Shown here: in pieces, positions 1 through 7,057 of the stretch | Layout: every line of letters begins with the position of its first letter | Numbering within the stretch: position 1 is the first letter of the stretch | Origin: Lachnospiraceae bacterium | GTDB lineage: Bacteria > Bacillota > Clostridia > Lachnospirales > Lachnospiraceae | Reading direction: 5' to 3' | DNA: 7,057 bases | Assembly (NCBI GenBank): GCA_017473665.1 | Contig: JAFUKK010000228.1 | Coordinates: 1-7,057, forward strand | Program-made: the position numbers and the translations under genes | The notes under the pieces: generated by a model | Seen by the model: only the letters and a program-made list of their open reading frames with translations | Database searches by the model: none | Told to the model about the DNA's origin: nothing

Positions 1-616
1 ATAAACATACAAACTTCATCATAATCATAGGACCGATTGCTACGCAAACATCGTATTTTTTACCCTCTGCCACCAAATCCTTAATGGTCTGGGTGACCAT
101 ACCGCTTCTGCCATAGGAGCCATCATCGGTAGTTATGTACAGATTGCCTGCCACAGCTTTCATCTCTTCTTCCAGAATCAATAAATCTTTGGTCTTGCTA
201 CCTACGATTACATCACAGGAAATGCCCTGCTGATGCAACCATTTTACCTGGGGATACACAGGAGCCGCACCTACACCGCCTGCAACAAAAAGGATATTCT
301 TTTTCTTCAGATCCTCTACCGGCTCCTTGACAAATTCGGAAGCACAACCTAAGGGGCCAACAAAATCACGGAAAGAATCTCCTTCCTTCAAATCAGCCAT
401 CATCTTGGTGCCTGCACCTACAGTCTGGAATACAATGGTTACAGTACCTGCCTGACGGTCATAATCACAAATGGTAAGAGGAATTCGCTCTCCCTCATCA
501 TCCATTCTGACAATTACAAACTGTCCCGGCTCGCAGGATTTTGCAACTCTTTTTGCTTCTACTTCCATCAGATAAATATTGGTAGTAAGCTCCTTTTTCT
601 TTAAAATCTTGTACAT
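1..616 (-). CDS. Sulfide/dihydroorotate dehydrogenase-like FAD/NAD-binding subunit (NfnA/SudB/PyrK-like), 3' end missing
   Basis: This reads from an ATG at 614-616 for 205 codons and leaves the window without a stop, so the C-terminus is missing. Seen: an N-terminal beta-barrel flavin-binding region with the RIPLTICD stretch (residues 44-51), which fits the FAD-contact motif of ferredoxin-reductase-like proteins; GPLG at 87-90; a dinucleotide-binding segment VAGGVGAAPVYPQ (111-123); and the conserved DDGSYGRSGMV (164-174) and AIGPMIMM (193-200) stretches. Known of the family: these subunits carry FAD and a C-terminal [2Fe-2S] cluster, and work with a GltA/NfnB-type partner in NADH-dependent ferredoxin:NADP oxidoreductase, or as a sulfide dehydrogenase; PyrK is a relative. 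The cluster cysteines would lie beyond the edge. Family members are roughly 280-300 residues, so about two thirds is visible. A gltA/nfnB-like gene probably follows, but this is not visible. The exact electron acceptor cannot be decided here, so no symbol is given. Confidence 0.9.
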   Translation of the reverse strand, partial: MYKILKKKELTTNIYLMEVEAKRVAKSCEPGQFVIVRMDDEGERIPLTICDYDRQAGTVTIVFQTVGAGTKMMADLKEGDSFRDFVGPLGCASEFVKEPVEDLKKKNILFVAGGVGAAPVYPQVKWLHQQGISCDVIVGSKTKDLLILEEEMKAVAGNLYITTDDGSYGRSGMVTQTIKDLVAEGKKYDVCVAIGPMIMMKFVCL

Positions 617-619
617 AAT

Positions 620-626
620 CCACCTC
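620..626 (-). promoter_or_regulatory. Ribosome binding site of the FAD/NAD-binding subunit gene
   Basis: On the minus strand GAGGTGG is read from 626 to 620. Its GAGG core ends six bases before the ATG at 616. An earlier ATG at 628-630 is in another frame and has no such site in front of it, so this site fixes the start at 616. The gap from the upstream stop is 24 bases, which fits one shared transcript. Confidence 0.7.
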
Positions 627-640
627 TCATCACATCCATG

Positions 641-2104
641 CTAGGATTCGCTTTCTATTTCAACTAATTCATAGTTGTAATACATATCCTTTTTCAGCTG
701 ATACAGCTGACCTGAGTAAATATTTACCCCATACTCATTTCCATTATAAAAAGAAGAACCGTCTGAATCAACAAAACGTTCATATACAATATAAAAATAT
801 CCCTCTTCTCCAATGGGCATAGCACATTGATAGATAAATTCCAATTTGGCACCGGTCTCATCCACGCTACCGCTCTCATCCTTGATTTTGCCTGCTCCCA
901 GTGCATAGTCCAATACAATATTGACCGCTTTTACATTGGAAATGGCATCTGACAGTTCCAGATGATACTTGCATTGTACCACCTTACTGGATGCCTCCTG
1001 CTCAATACGGACAAACTTAAACAGGGTCTCACCTAAAGGCATGGGAATCGGCCCCTGATATGGCTTGGAACTACTGTTAGGTGTGCTTCCGTCAGTGGTG
1101 TAATAAATATTATCCACATTACCATCCAGTTCAATAAACTGGGGCAATGCGTAGGAACCACTCACCGGATACACCACCGGTTCTGACACATTTCCATTTT
1201 CAATGGAATAGGAAAAACTCACAGTGGCGCTGGGTACCCCTTCCTGATTGACGGCACAGGCTGTGACCACAAAAGATCCGTTTTCCATGACAATGGGTAA
1301 ATGATACAACGAACCATTCTCCCCGGGCACAGGATCAGTGCCATCTAAGGTATAATAAATATCAACACCTTCCGAGGCCTGCAACTTTAATATCTGCACC
1401 CCTTGATAGTCTCCTTCCGAAAGCTCCGCAACCGGAGGTTTTACCAAATAATGTGAAAAATGCTCCTTAACAACAGCAATATCACATTGCTCCAGTAATA
1501 TTCTTACATCCTTGCCACGCTGCCTGGTGATATATAATTCAATTAGTCTTTCATATATGCCGAGCAATTCATCCTCAGAAAGTTCATCATACTCCAGGGC
1601 AATCATCAGATGCTGTTCATATTCATTCAGATGACCTGTCACACAATACAAATCAGCCAAAGCCACTCTTGCACGGGTATTTTCACTATCCAGTTCCAAT
1701 GCCTTTTCATAGGCCAGACGGGCTTGTGTGTATTCATATGATGCAGTATATTGCGTCCCCTTGCGGACATAATATCCGGAAGAATGCTGCAGAAAATATA
1801 TTGTCAAAAATCCAACGAATACTATTATAATAGCAACAATTAACAGATACAATAATACTTTTGTAAAATTTATCCGTTTTTTCTTACTTTCATGGAACTT
1901 GGCGACACTATTTCCTGTAATTTCCCCGTTTGAATATTTGTCTCCGTTTAGGATACCTGTTTCTTCAAAAAATGCACTGATAGACTGCTTTAGATTCAGT
2001 TCCGTTTCAACCTCATAGAGTGGTACCATCTGCACTTCTTCACCGCATTTTTCACAATATAAAGAACCTTCTGATATGAGAGCTCCGCACTTGGAACATT
2101 TCAT
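641..2104 (-). CDS. Uncharacterised zinc-ribbon membrane protein with TPR-like helices and two chitobiase-C-terminal-like domains
   Basis: Function unknown; 487 residues. Seen in order: a zinc ribbon at the extreme N-terminus with two CxxC pairs (C3/C6 and C17/C20); an acidic, polar linker (about 30-70); a basic KKKR patch (74-77); one hydrophobic helix (about 83-105); a helical region (about 115-207) with a TPR-like unit around ARLAYEKALELDSENTRARV (128-147); and two beta domains (about 222-301 and 307-381), each with the IYYTxDGxxP signature (IYYTLDGTDP at 249-258, IYYTTDGSTP at 333-342) typical of the chitobiase/beta-hexosaminidase C-terminal (CHB_HEX_C) family. The last 100 residues (385-487) form another, unrecognised, probably beta-rich module. 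The positive patch before the helix suggests a cytoplasmic ribbon and an extracellular remainder. No catalytic domain is evident, so a binding, scaffold or sensor role is a guess. The start follows AAGGAG (2112-2117) by seven bases. It begins 18 bases after folD, so it probably shares that transcript. Confidence 0.88.
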   Translation of the reverse strand: MKCSKCGALISEGSLYCEKCGEEVQMVPLYEVETELNLKQSISAFFEETGILNGDKYSNGEITGNSVAKFHESKKKRINFTKVLLYLLIVAIIIVFVGFLTIYFLQHSSGYYVRKGTQYTASYEYTQARLAYEKALELDSENTRARVALADLYCVTGHLNEYEQHLMIALEYDELSEDELLGIYERLIELYITRQRGKDVRILLEQCDIAVVKEHFSHYLVKPPVAELSEGDYQGVQILKLQASEGVDIYYTLDGTDPVPGENGSLYHLPIVMENGSFVVTACAVNQEGVPSATVSFSYSIENGNVSEPVVYPVSGSYALPQFIELDGNVDNIYYTTDGSTPNSSSKPYQGPIPMPLGETLFKFVRIEQEASSKVVQCKYHLELSDAISNVKAVNIVLDYALGAGKIKDESGSVDETGAKLEFIYQCAMPIGEEGYFYIVYERFVDSDGSSFYNGNEYGVNIYSGQLYQLKKDMYYNYELVEIESES

Positions 2105-2122
2105 ATCCGTTCTCCTTAAAAA

Positions 2123-2962
2123 TTATTTCATGACCGTTCTAACACAATTATGCATTAACATCGCAATGGTCATAGGACCCACACCACCGGGCACAGGGGT
2201 AATTGCACTACACTTGGGAGCCACACTGTCAAAATCTACGTCTCCACAAAGCTTGCCCTCTGCATTACGGTGAATACCCACATCAATCACCACTGCACCA
2301 TCCTTCACATATTCAGCGGTAATCATCTTGGGTCTGCCTACTGCCACTATCAAAATATCCGCACGTTTGGTCACCTGGGCCAAATCAGCTGTACGGCTAT
2401 GAGCGATGGTTACAGTACCATTCTCTCGAAGCAGCAACAGGGACATGGGCTTTCCTACAATATTGCTGCGTCCGATAACCACACATTCTTTCCCTGCAAT
2501 CTCAATACCGGAGCGCTTCAACAGCTGTATCACGCCGGCGGGAGTACAGGATACATGACCGGGCTTGCCAATACAAAGTGCACCTACATTCTGGGGATGG
2601 AATCCATCCACATCCTTAGCAGGCACAATAGTATCCAGAACACGGTCCTCATTAATATGCCCCGGCAGAGGCAACTGTACCAGAATACCATTTACAGTAT
2701 CATCTTTATTAAGCTTTTCCAACAGGTCAATTAATTCCTGCTCTGTAGTCTCCTCTGGTAATTCATATGCCAGGGACTGAATACCGATATAGGCACAAGC
2801 ATTCTTTTTATTACGTACATATACACTGGATGCAGGGTCATTACCCACTTGAATCACTGCCAGAGTAATCTCTACCCCCTGCTCTTTCAACTCTGCCACC
2901 TGCGCCTTTAATTCATCCTTAATTTCCTGAGAAATTGCCTTACCATCTATAATCTTTGTCAT
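2123..2962 (-). CDS. folD: Bifunctional methylene-THF dehydrogenase (NADP+)/methenyl-THF cyclohydrolase FolD
   Basis: This cytoplasmic enzyme interconverts 5,10-methylene-THF and 5,10-methenyl-THF using NADP(H), and hydrolyses methenyl-THF to 10-formyl-THF. At 279 residues it is close to the usual 280-300. Seen: the folate/catalytic motif YVRNKKNAC (48-56), with Tyr48 and Lys52 in the YxxxK spacing of the family; VQLPLPGH (95-102) with Gln96; KDVDGFHP (116-123) with Asp119; HVSCTPAGV (136-144); the Rossmann-fold nucleotide motif VVIGRSNIVGKP (161-172); and the C-terminal signature TPVPGGVGPMT (255-265). Aligned by motif, Tyr48, Lys52, Gln96 and Asp119 match Tyr52, Lys56, Gln100 and Asp125 of the human enzyme, so both activities should be intact. 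It sits directly after fhs, whose product 10-formyl-THF is its substrate. The start has a weak AAAGGG ribosome site five bases upstream, preceded by an inverted repeat. Confidence 0.98.
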   Translation of the reverse strand: MTKIIDGKAISQEIKDELKAQVAELKEQGVEITLAVIQVGNDPASSVYVRNKKNACAYIGIQSLAYELPEETTEQELIDLLEKLNKDDTVNGILVQLPLPGHINEDRVLDTIVPAKDVDGFHPQNVGALCIGKPGHVSCTPAGVIQLLKRSGIEIAGKECVVIGRSNIVGKPMSLLLLRENGTVTIAHSRTADLAQVTKRADILIVAVGRPKMITAEYVKDGAVVIDVGIHRNAEGKLCGDVDFDSVAPKCSAITPVPGGVGPMTIAMLMHNCVRTVMK

Positions 2963-2967
2963 GATTG

Positions 2968-2973
2968 CCCTTT
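2968..2973 (-). promoter_or_regulatory. Ribosome binding site of folD
   Basis: On the minus strand AAAGGG is read from 2973 to 2968, leaving five bases before the ATG at 2962. It matches the Shine-Dalgarno consensus less well than the AAGGAG sites of fhs and the zinc-ribbon gene. It begins one base after the downstream arm of the inverted repeat at 2975-3006, so any hairpin there would lie right beside the ribosome landing site. Confidence 0.6.
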
Positions 2974-2974
2974 C

Positions 2975-3006
2975 TGAAATAGTCTTTCATAGTAGATACT
3001 ATTTCA
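2975..3006 (-). repeat. Perfect 9-bp inverted repeat in the fhs-folD gap
   Basis: In the transcript TGAAATAGT (3006-2998) is followed by a 14-base spacer and then ACTATTTCA (2983-2975), a perfect 9-bp complement. The stem is mostly A/T, and no run of T follows it, so it does not look like an intrinsic terminator. The spacer holds a second ACTAT. The ATAGT in the left arm could therefore pair with that nearer copy (five pairs, four-base loop) instead of the far arm. A further ATAGT lies just upstream, at about 3008-3012. It could be an RNA processing or stability element, a weak attenuator, a protein site, or chance. The gap is the longest between genes in the window (67 bases). Confidence 0.55.
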
Positions 3007-3029
3007 CACTATACACTCTTATCCCGGGT

Positions 3030-4700
3030 CTAGAACAGGCCCACAATCTTACCATTCTCATCCACATCAATATTAAACGCAGCAGGGGTCTTGGGTAAGC
3101 CGGGCATAGTCATTACCGCACCGGTCAGCACTACCACAAAACCTGCACCGGCAGATACATACACCTCTCTGATGTTCATATCAAAGCCTTCCGGTCTGCC
3201 CAATAAAGTAGGATCATCCGATAAGGAATACTGATTCTTAGCCATACATACAGGCATATGTCCAAAACCCAGCTGTTCCAACTTATCCAGTTGCTTTAAT
3301 GCAGCAGGTGCAAAAATCACATTGCCTGCACCATAGATTTCCTTAGCAACTGTTTCGATTTTTTCCTTTAAGGACATCTCATTGGGATACAGCACCTTAA
3401 AGTTGCTCTCTTTGGTCTCTAATGTCTGAATCACCTTTTCTGCCAGTGCTACGCCGCCTTCACCGCCTTTTTCCCATACTTCGGAAAGTGCGAACTCACA
3501 TCCTCTCTCCTGGCAGAAGCTTCTCACAAATGCCACCTCTGCATCCGTATCTGTAATAAAAGAATTCAATGTTACTACAATAGGCACACCATATTTCTGC
3601 AGATTTTCAATATGTTTCTCCAGATTCACAATACCTTTCTTCAGTGCTTCCAGATTCTCGCCATTTAACTCTGCCTTGGGCACACCACCATTATACTTGA
3701 GCGCTCTAATGGTAGCTACCAGCACCACTGCATCAGGCTTTAAGCCAGCCATTCTACATTTTATATCAAAAAACTTCTCTGCACCCAGGTCAGCACCAAA
3801 ACCTGCCTCTGTAATACAGTAATCTGCCATTTTCAGTGCTGTCTTGGTAGCACGTACAGAGTTACAGCCATGAGCAATATTGGCAAAAGGACCACCATGT
3901 ACCAGGGCGGGAGTATGCTCCAGAGTCTGAATCAGATTGGGCTTTAACGCATCCTTTAAAAGGGCTGCCATGGAGCCTACTGCATTTAGTTGGCCTGCGG
4001 TCACAGGCTCACCTGCATAATTATATGCGACAACAATTTCGGACAAACGCTTCTTTAAATCCTCCATATCATCTGCCAGACAAAGAATAGCCATGATTTC
4101 ACTGGCAACGGTGATTACAAAATGATCCTCTCTTACCACACCGTCAGTCTTGCTGCCAAGACCTACCACAATATTACGCAGTACACGATCATTCATATCC
4201 AGACATCTCTTCCACACTACCTGTCTGGTATCAATCTGCAAAGCATTGCCCTGCTGAATATGATTATCCAAAAGGGCTGCCAACAGGTTATTTGCAGAGG
4301 TAATGGCATGAAAATCACCAGTAAAATGCAGATTCAAATCTTCCATGGGTACCACCTGGGCATAACCGCCACCGGCAGCACCACCCTTAATACCAAAACA
4401 AGGTCCCAAGGAGGGCTCACGAAGTGCGATAATTGCCTTCTTACCTAATTTGCCAAAGGCCTGTCCCAAGCCCACACTGGTAGTGGTCTTGCCTTCTCCT
4501 GCGGGAGTAGGGTTAATTGCTGTTACAAGTATCAGCTTTCCATCGGGTCTGTCTGCAATTTTATTCATGTACTCATCAGAAATCTTGGCCTTGTATTTGC
4601 CATAAAGTTCCAAGTCATCCATGGTAATATCTAATTCTGCCGCAATCTCAGTAATAGGTTTCATTACGGCTTCCTGTGCGATTTGTATATCAGTCTTCAT
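3030..4700 (-). CDS. fhs: Formate-tetrahydrofolate ligase (10-formyl-THF synthetase)
   Basis: This cytoplasmic enzyme makes 10-formyl-THF from formate, THF and ATP. It is the entry step for formate into folate one-carbon metabolism and, in acetogens, part of the Wood-Ljungdahl methyl branch. With the start at 4700 it has 556 residues, close to the 559 of the Moorella thermoacetica enzyme. Seen: the ATP-binding P-loop TPAGEGKTT (65-73); the conserved [18 protein letters not shown] (95-112); [15 protein letters not shown] (268-282); [19 protein letters not shown] (298-316); and the C-terminal [14 protein letters not shown] (532-545), a hallmark of the family. It is full length, with no missing blocks. 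A start at 4745 would add 15 residues and overlap the translocase gene by 29 bases; the AAGGAGAGG site before 4700 makes the shorter form much more likely. folD follows after 67 bases. The enzyme alone does not show that the organism is an acetogen, because many Clostridia use it for purine and formyl-Met synthesis. Confidence 0.98.
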   Translation of the reverse strand: MKTDIQIAQEAVMKPITEIAAELDITMDDLELYGKYKAKISDEYMNKIADRPDGKLILVTAINPTPAGEGKTTTSVGLGQAFGKLGKKAIIALREPSLGPCFGIKGGAAGGGYAQVVPMEDLNLHFTGDFHAITSANNLLAALLDNHIQQGNALQIDTRQVVWKRCLDMNDRVLRNIVVGLGSKTDGVVREDHFVITVASEIMAILCLADDMEDLKKRLSEIVVAYNYAGEPVTAGQLNAVGSMAALLKDALKPNLIQTLEHTPALVHGGPFANIAHGCNSVRATKTALKMADYCITEAGFGADLGAEKFFDIKCRMAGLKPDAVVLVATIRALKYNGGVPKAELNGENLEALKKGIVNLEKHIENLQKYGVPIVVTLNSFITDTDAEVAFVRSFCQERGCEFALSEVWEKGGEGGVALAEKVIQTLETKESNFKVLYPNEMSLKEKIETVAKEIYGAGNVIFAPAALKQLDKLEQLGFGHMPVCMAKNQYSLSDDPTLLGRPEGFDMNIREVYVSAGAGFVVVLTGAVMTMPGLPKTPAAFNIDVDENGKIVGLF

Positions 4701-4709
4701 AATATCAAT

Positions 4710-4718
4710 CCTCTCCTT
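4710..4718 (-). promoter_or_regulatory. Ribosome binding site that sets the fhs start
   Basis: AAGGAGAGG is read from 4718 to 4710 on the minus strand. It overlaps the TAA stop of the translocase gene (4717-4719) and ends nine bases before the ATG at 4700. This supports the 556-residue Fhs over the longer reading from 4745. The overlap of stop codon and ribosome site also suggests that the two genes share an mRNA and may be translationally coupled. Confidence 0.8.
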
Positions 4719-7057
4719 ATAAAACTTCATCCAATAACTGTTCAAACTGCTCCATGCTCATAAGCACCTTACGTGGCTTGGTGCCTTCTTCCTCACCTAC
4801 CACTCCATACTCGCAGAGCTGATCCATAATACGTGCTGCACGGTTGAAACCAATTTTCAGTACACGCTGGAGCATACCAATGGATGCTTTATCCTTATCA
4901 ATAATAAATCTTGCTGCCTGCTCAAAATATTCATCCAAATCATTGCCTCCACCGGAGGAACCACCGGATGCGCCACCGGAACCGGAGCCGATATTTTGAA
5001 TCTTTGCTTCAATATCCTCCGCATAGGTGTTGCCCAAGGTCTGATTTTTTAGGAAATCAACTACATCCATGACTTCCTTGTCAGACACAAAAGCACCTTG
5101 GATACGTGCAGGCTTGCTATAGCCCTGAGGATAAAATAGCATATCACCCTTACCAAGCAGTTTCTCTGCACCGTTCATGTCAAGAATGGTACGGGAATCT
5201 ACACCACTGGATACCGCAAAGGCTACTCGGCTGGGCATATTGGCCTTAATCAGGCCGGTAATAACATCCACACTCGGACGTTGGGTAGCAATAATCAAAT
5301 GGATGCCTGCCGCTCTGGCCAGCTGTGCCAGACGACAAATAGAATCCTCCACTTCACCGGGCGCCACCATCATCAAATCAGCCAACTCATCTACAATAAT
5401 CACCATCTGAGGCAGTTTTTTCAGTTCACCTTCTTCTCCGGACTCCTGCATGGATTCTACCTTTTGATTGTATCCCTTCAAATCACGAACATTAAAATCT
5501 GCAAACTTCCGGTAACGGTCCTCCATCTCACTTACTGCCCAATGTAATGCAGCAGATGCTTTCTTGGGGTCTGTTACCACAGGAATTAATAAATGAGGGA
5601 TACCATTATAAACACTAAGTTCCACTACCTTAGGGTCTACCATAATCAATTTCACATCATCCGGATGAGCCTTGTATAGGATACTCATAATCAAAGTGTT
5701 AATACATACGGACTTGCCGGAACCGGTAGAACCGGCAATCAGCATATGAGGCATCTTACCTATATCGGCCACTACCGTCTTACCACCTATATCTTTACCC
5801 ACCGCAAAGGCTATGTTGGAAGGGAACTCCTTGAATTCCTTGCTTTCCAGTAGGTCACGTAAAGCCACAGCCATGTTTTCCTTATTAGGCACTTCAATAC
5901 CAATTGCCGCTTTGCCCGGAATAGGAGCCTCGATACGGATATCCGTAGCTGCAAGATTTAACTTAATATCATCTGCCAGACCTACAATCTTGGATACCTT
6001 GACACCTTGTTCCGGTTGCAACTCGTATCTGGTTACACTGGGCCCCTGACTAATATCTGTAATAGTCACCTTTACACCACAGGTATGCAGGGTCTGTTGC
6101 AATCTCATCGCAGTCTCTTTCAGTTCACTGGTGGAATCCCCGCTACTTACCACACCTTTTTGTAATCTGGACAGCGGCGGAAACATGTATTTCTTGGGTG
6201 TCTTCTTTTCCGCAGAAATACTGATGCCGGAAGAACTACCTTCAGGAGCAGGAGCTGCTACAGGTTTGGGTCTGGAAGCCGAACGTTCTACCATTCCATC
6301 CGTCATACCATCCTTATGCACACGGATACTCTGTGTTCCTGCATCCGCAGGCAGAGGTTCATACCCCTCTACCGGCTCCTTGTAATGACGATAACGTGGA
6401 GTTTGTTCATCTATCACAGGCGCGGTCTTGGGCTCCTCTTCTATATAGGAATCCATCGTCACCTGATGGGCTGACTGAATTCGGATCTTTTGGAAGTCCA
6501 AAGCGGGGACGGAAGCATCTTCTGTACTTTGAACATTATCCTCTCCTTCTTCCTCACGATAAGTAATTTCATGTACATCATCCCGATGTCCGGGCTTATT
6601 ATTTATATTGTATGGCTTAGGAAGTGAAGTATCCAGCATTACCCCCGACACTTTTTTATCCATGCGAAGAATCTTGGCATTTTCTTTTTCTTCCGCCCTT
6701 AATCGTCTCTCTTCTTCCCGCTGGCGCAATTCTTCCTCACGACTCCTGCGTGCTTCCTCTTTACGCAGACGTTCTTCCTCATAGTCTGCTTTGCGCTGCT
6801 GTACATATTCCTTATGTCTGGCTGCGCCCTCTGCAGACTGTTCCCTGATTCTGGCACCACTTTGACGTACATATCGCAGCAGGGAACGTTCGGTCAATAT
6901 AATAATAGAAATCAAGGCCAATACTGCTGAAATCAATATGGTACCTACCGTTCCCAAATATGAACCGAACAAATAAGCCACACTGCCGGCAATTACCCCG
7001 CCGCCACTCTTACTGTCCTTACAATACTGATAAATAGCAGTTATATCATAGCTATCC
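4717..7057 (-). CDS. FtsK/SpoIIIE family DNA translocase, 5' end missing
   Basis: This is a membrane-anchored, hexameric ATP-driven pump that moves chromosomal DNA through the division or sporulation septum. The frame is open to the right edge: 25 more codons precede the GTG at 6979-6981 and contain the GGGVIAGS typical of this family's membrane region, so the true start is outside. Counting from the first visible codon (7056), 779 residues are seen: hydrophobic segments (about 20-37 and 38-55), the end of the usual four-helix anchor; a strongly charged Arg/Glu-rich stretch (about 57-135), probably coiled coil; a poorly conserved linker to about 285; the alpha/beta motor with Walker A GSTGSGKS (442-449) and Walker [11 protein letters not shown] (552-561); a Gly/Ser linker (690-704); and a winged-helix gamma domain (about 706-779) that in relatives reads polar DNA motifs. 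The membrane anchor favours SpoIIIE/FtsK over the soluble SftA type. Whether it serves sporulation or division is not decidable here. fhs follows after 16 bases. Confidence 0.96.
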   Translation of the reverse strand, partial: DSYDITAIYQYCKDSKSGGGVIAGSVAYLFGSYLGTVGTILISAVLALISIIILTERSLLRYVRQSGARIREQSAEGAARHKEYVQQRKADYEEERLRKEEARRSREEELRQREEERRLRAEEKENAKILRMDKKVSGVMLDTSLPKPYNINNKPGHRDDVHEITYREEEGEDNVQSTEDASVPALDFQKIRIQSAHQVTMDSYIEEEPKTAPVIDEQTPRYRHYKEPVEGYEPLPADAGTQSIRVHKDGMTDGMVERSASRPKPVAAPAPEGSSSGISISAEKKTPKKYMFPPLSRLQKGVVSSGDSTSELKETAMRLQQTLHTCGVKVTITDISQGPSVTRYELQPEQGVKVSKIVGLADDIKLNLAATDIRIEAPIPGKAAIGIEVPNKENMAVALRDLLESKEFKEFPSNIAFAVGKDIGGKTVVADIGKMPHMLIAGSTGSGKSVCINTLIMSILYKAHPDDVKLIMVDPKVVELSVYNGIPHLLIPVVTDPKKASAALHWAVSEMEDRYRKFADFNVRDLKGYNQKVESMQESGEEGELKKLPQMVIIVDELADLMMVAPGEVEDSICRLAQLARAAGIHLIIATQRPSVDVITGLIKANMPSRVAFAVSSGVDSRTILDMNGAEKLLGKGDMLFYPQGYSKPARIQGAFVSDKEVMDVVDFLKNQTLGNTYAEDIEAKIQNIGSGSGGASGGSSGGGNDLDEYFEQAARFIIDKDKASIGMLQRVLKIGFNRAARIMDQLCEYGVVGEEEGTKPRKVLMSMEQFEQLLDEVL
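4948..4983 (-). repeat. Three 12-bp tandem units encoding an xSGG linker in the translocase
   Basis: CCACCGGA occurs at 4949-4956, 4961-4968 and 4973-4980, exactly 12 bases apart. Read on the minus strand the units encode GSGG, ASGG and SSGG. They lie between the motor and the winged-helix gamma domain, where a flexible tether is expected in this family. The unit is a multiple of three, so copies could be gained or lost without breaking the frame. Confidence 0.8.

Noticed and set aside
724..918. A 64-codon minus-strand reading frame
   Set aside because: It lies wholly inside the zinc-ribbon gene in another frame and has no recognisable domain; it is a shadow of that gene.
2270..2734. A 154-codon plus-strand reading frame opposite folD
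   Set aside because: folD is a clear full-length conserved enzyme on the other strand. The antisense frame shows no domain and is explained by the codon pattern of folD.
2975..3006. Intrinsic terminator between fhs and folD
   Set aside because: The stem is A/T-rich with a 14-base loop, and the transcript continues with GAAAGGGC and not a run of T.
3023..3028. CCCGGG palindrome just after the fhs stop
   Set aside because: A six-base palindrome is expected by chance and has no loop or tract that would make it a terminator.
3007..3029. A promoter for folD using TATAGT as the -10 box
   Set aside because: TATAGT matches five of six consensus bases, but no acceptable -35 hexamer lies 16-19 bases upstream, and the element sits in a short gap in what looks like an operon.
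4701..4745. A longer fhs start, adding 15 residues ([15 protein letters not shown])
   Set aside because: It would overlap the translocase gene by 29 bases, and the extra residues do not resemble the family N-terminus. The AAGGAGAGG site lies in the right place for the ATG at 4700.
4122..6848. Several plus-strand reading frames of 70-110 codons opposite fhs and the translocase gene
   Set aside because: All are antisense to well-conserved proteins, show no domains, and overlap one another; none has support as a gene.

Overview
The window looks like a piece of a Clostridia chromosome, most probably from Lachnospiraceae. The basis is moderate GC, strong AAGGAG-type ribosome sites, tight gene spacing, and protein sequences and gene order that resemble my recollection of that family. 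No database search was possible, so the taxonomy is inference.

Every gene I can support lies on the minus strand, so the transcript reads from high to low coordinates. In transcription order they are: (1) the 3' part of an FtsK/SpoIIIE-type DNA translocase, entering from the right edge and still open there (4717-7057); (2) fhs, formate-tetrahydrofolate ligase (3030-4700); (3) folD, methylene-THF dehydrogenase/methenyl-THF cyclohydrolase (2123-2962); (4) an uncharacterised membrane protein with an N-terminal zinc ribbon, one transmembrane helix, TPR-like helices and two chitobiase-C-terminal-like beta domains (641-2104); (5) the 5' part of an NfnA/SudB/PyrK-like FAD/NAD-binding subunit, running off the left edge (1-616). 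Gaps are 16, 67, 18 and 24 bases. I see no convincing promoter or terminator, so the block looks like one operon. The only notable non-coding structure is a perfect 9-bp inverted repeat just before the folD ribosome site.

Fhs and FolD are consecutive steps of one-carbon metabolism: formate to 10-formyl-THF, then to 5,10-methenyl-THF and 5,10-methylene-THF, with the last step using NADP(H). The flavoprotein at the left edge belongs to a family that pairs with a GltA/NfnB-type subunit to exchange electrons among ferredoxin, NADH and NADPH. Its presence fits a redox link to FolD, but that link is inferred from position. The DNA translocase and the zinc-ribbon protein have no obvious metabolic connection and may simply be co-transcribed.

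This is mostly ordinary core-genome sequence. I found no mobile element, CRISPR array, RNA gene or defence system. The least explained parts are the zinc-ribbon membrane protein, the inverted repeat before folD, and a 12-bp tandem repeat encoding a Gly/Ser linker inside the translocase.
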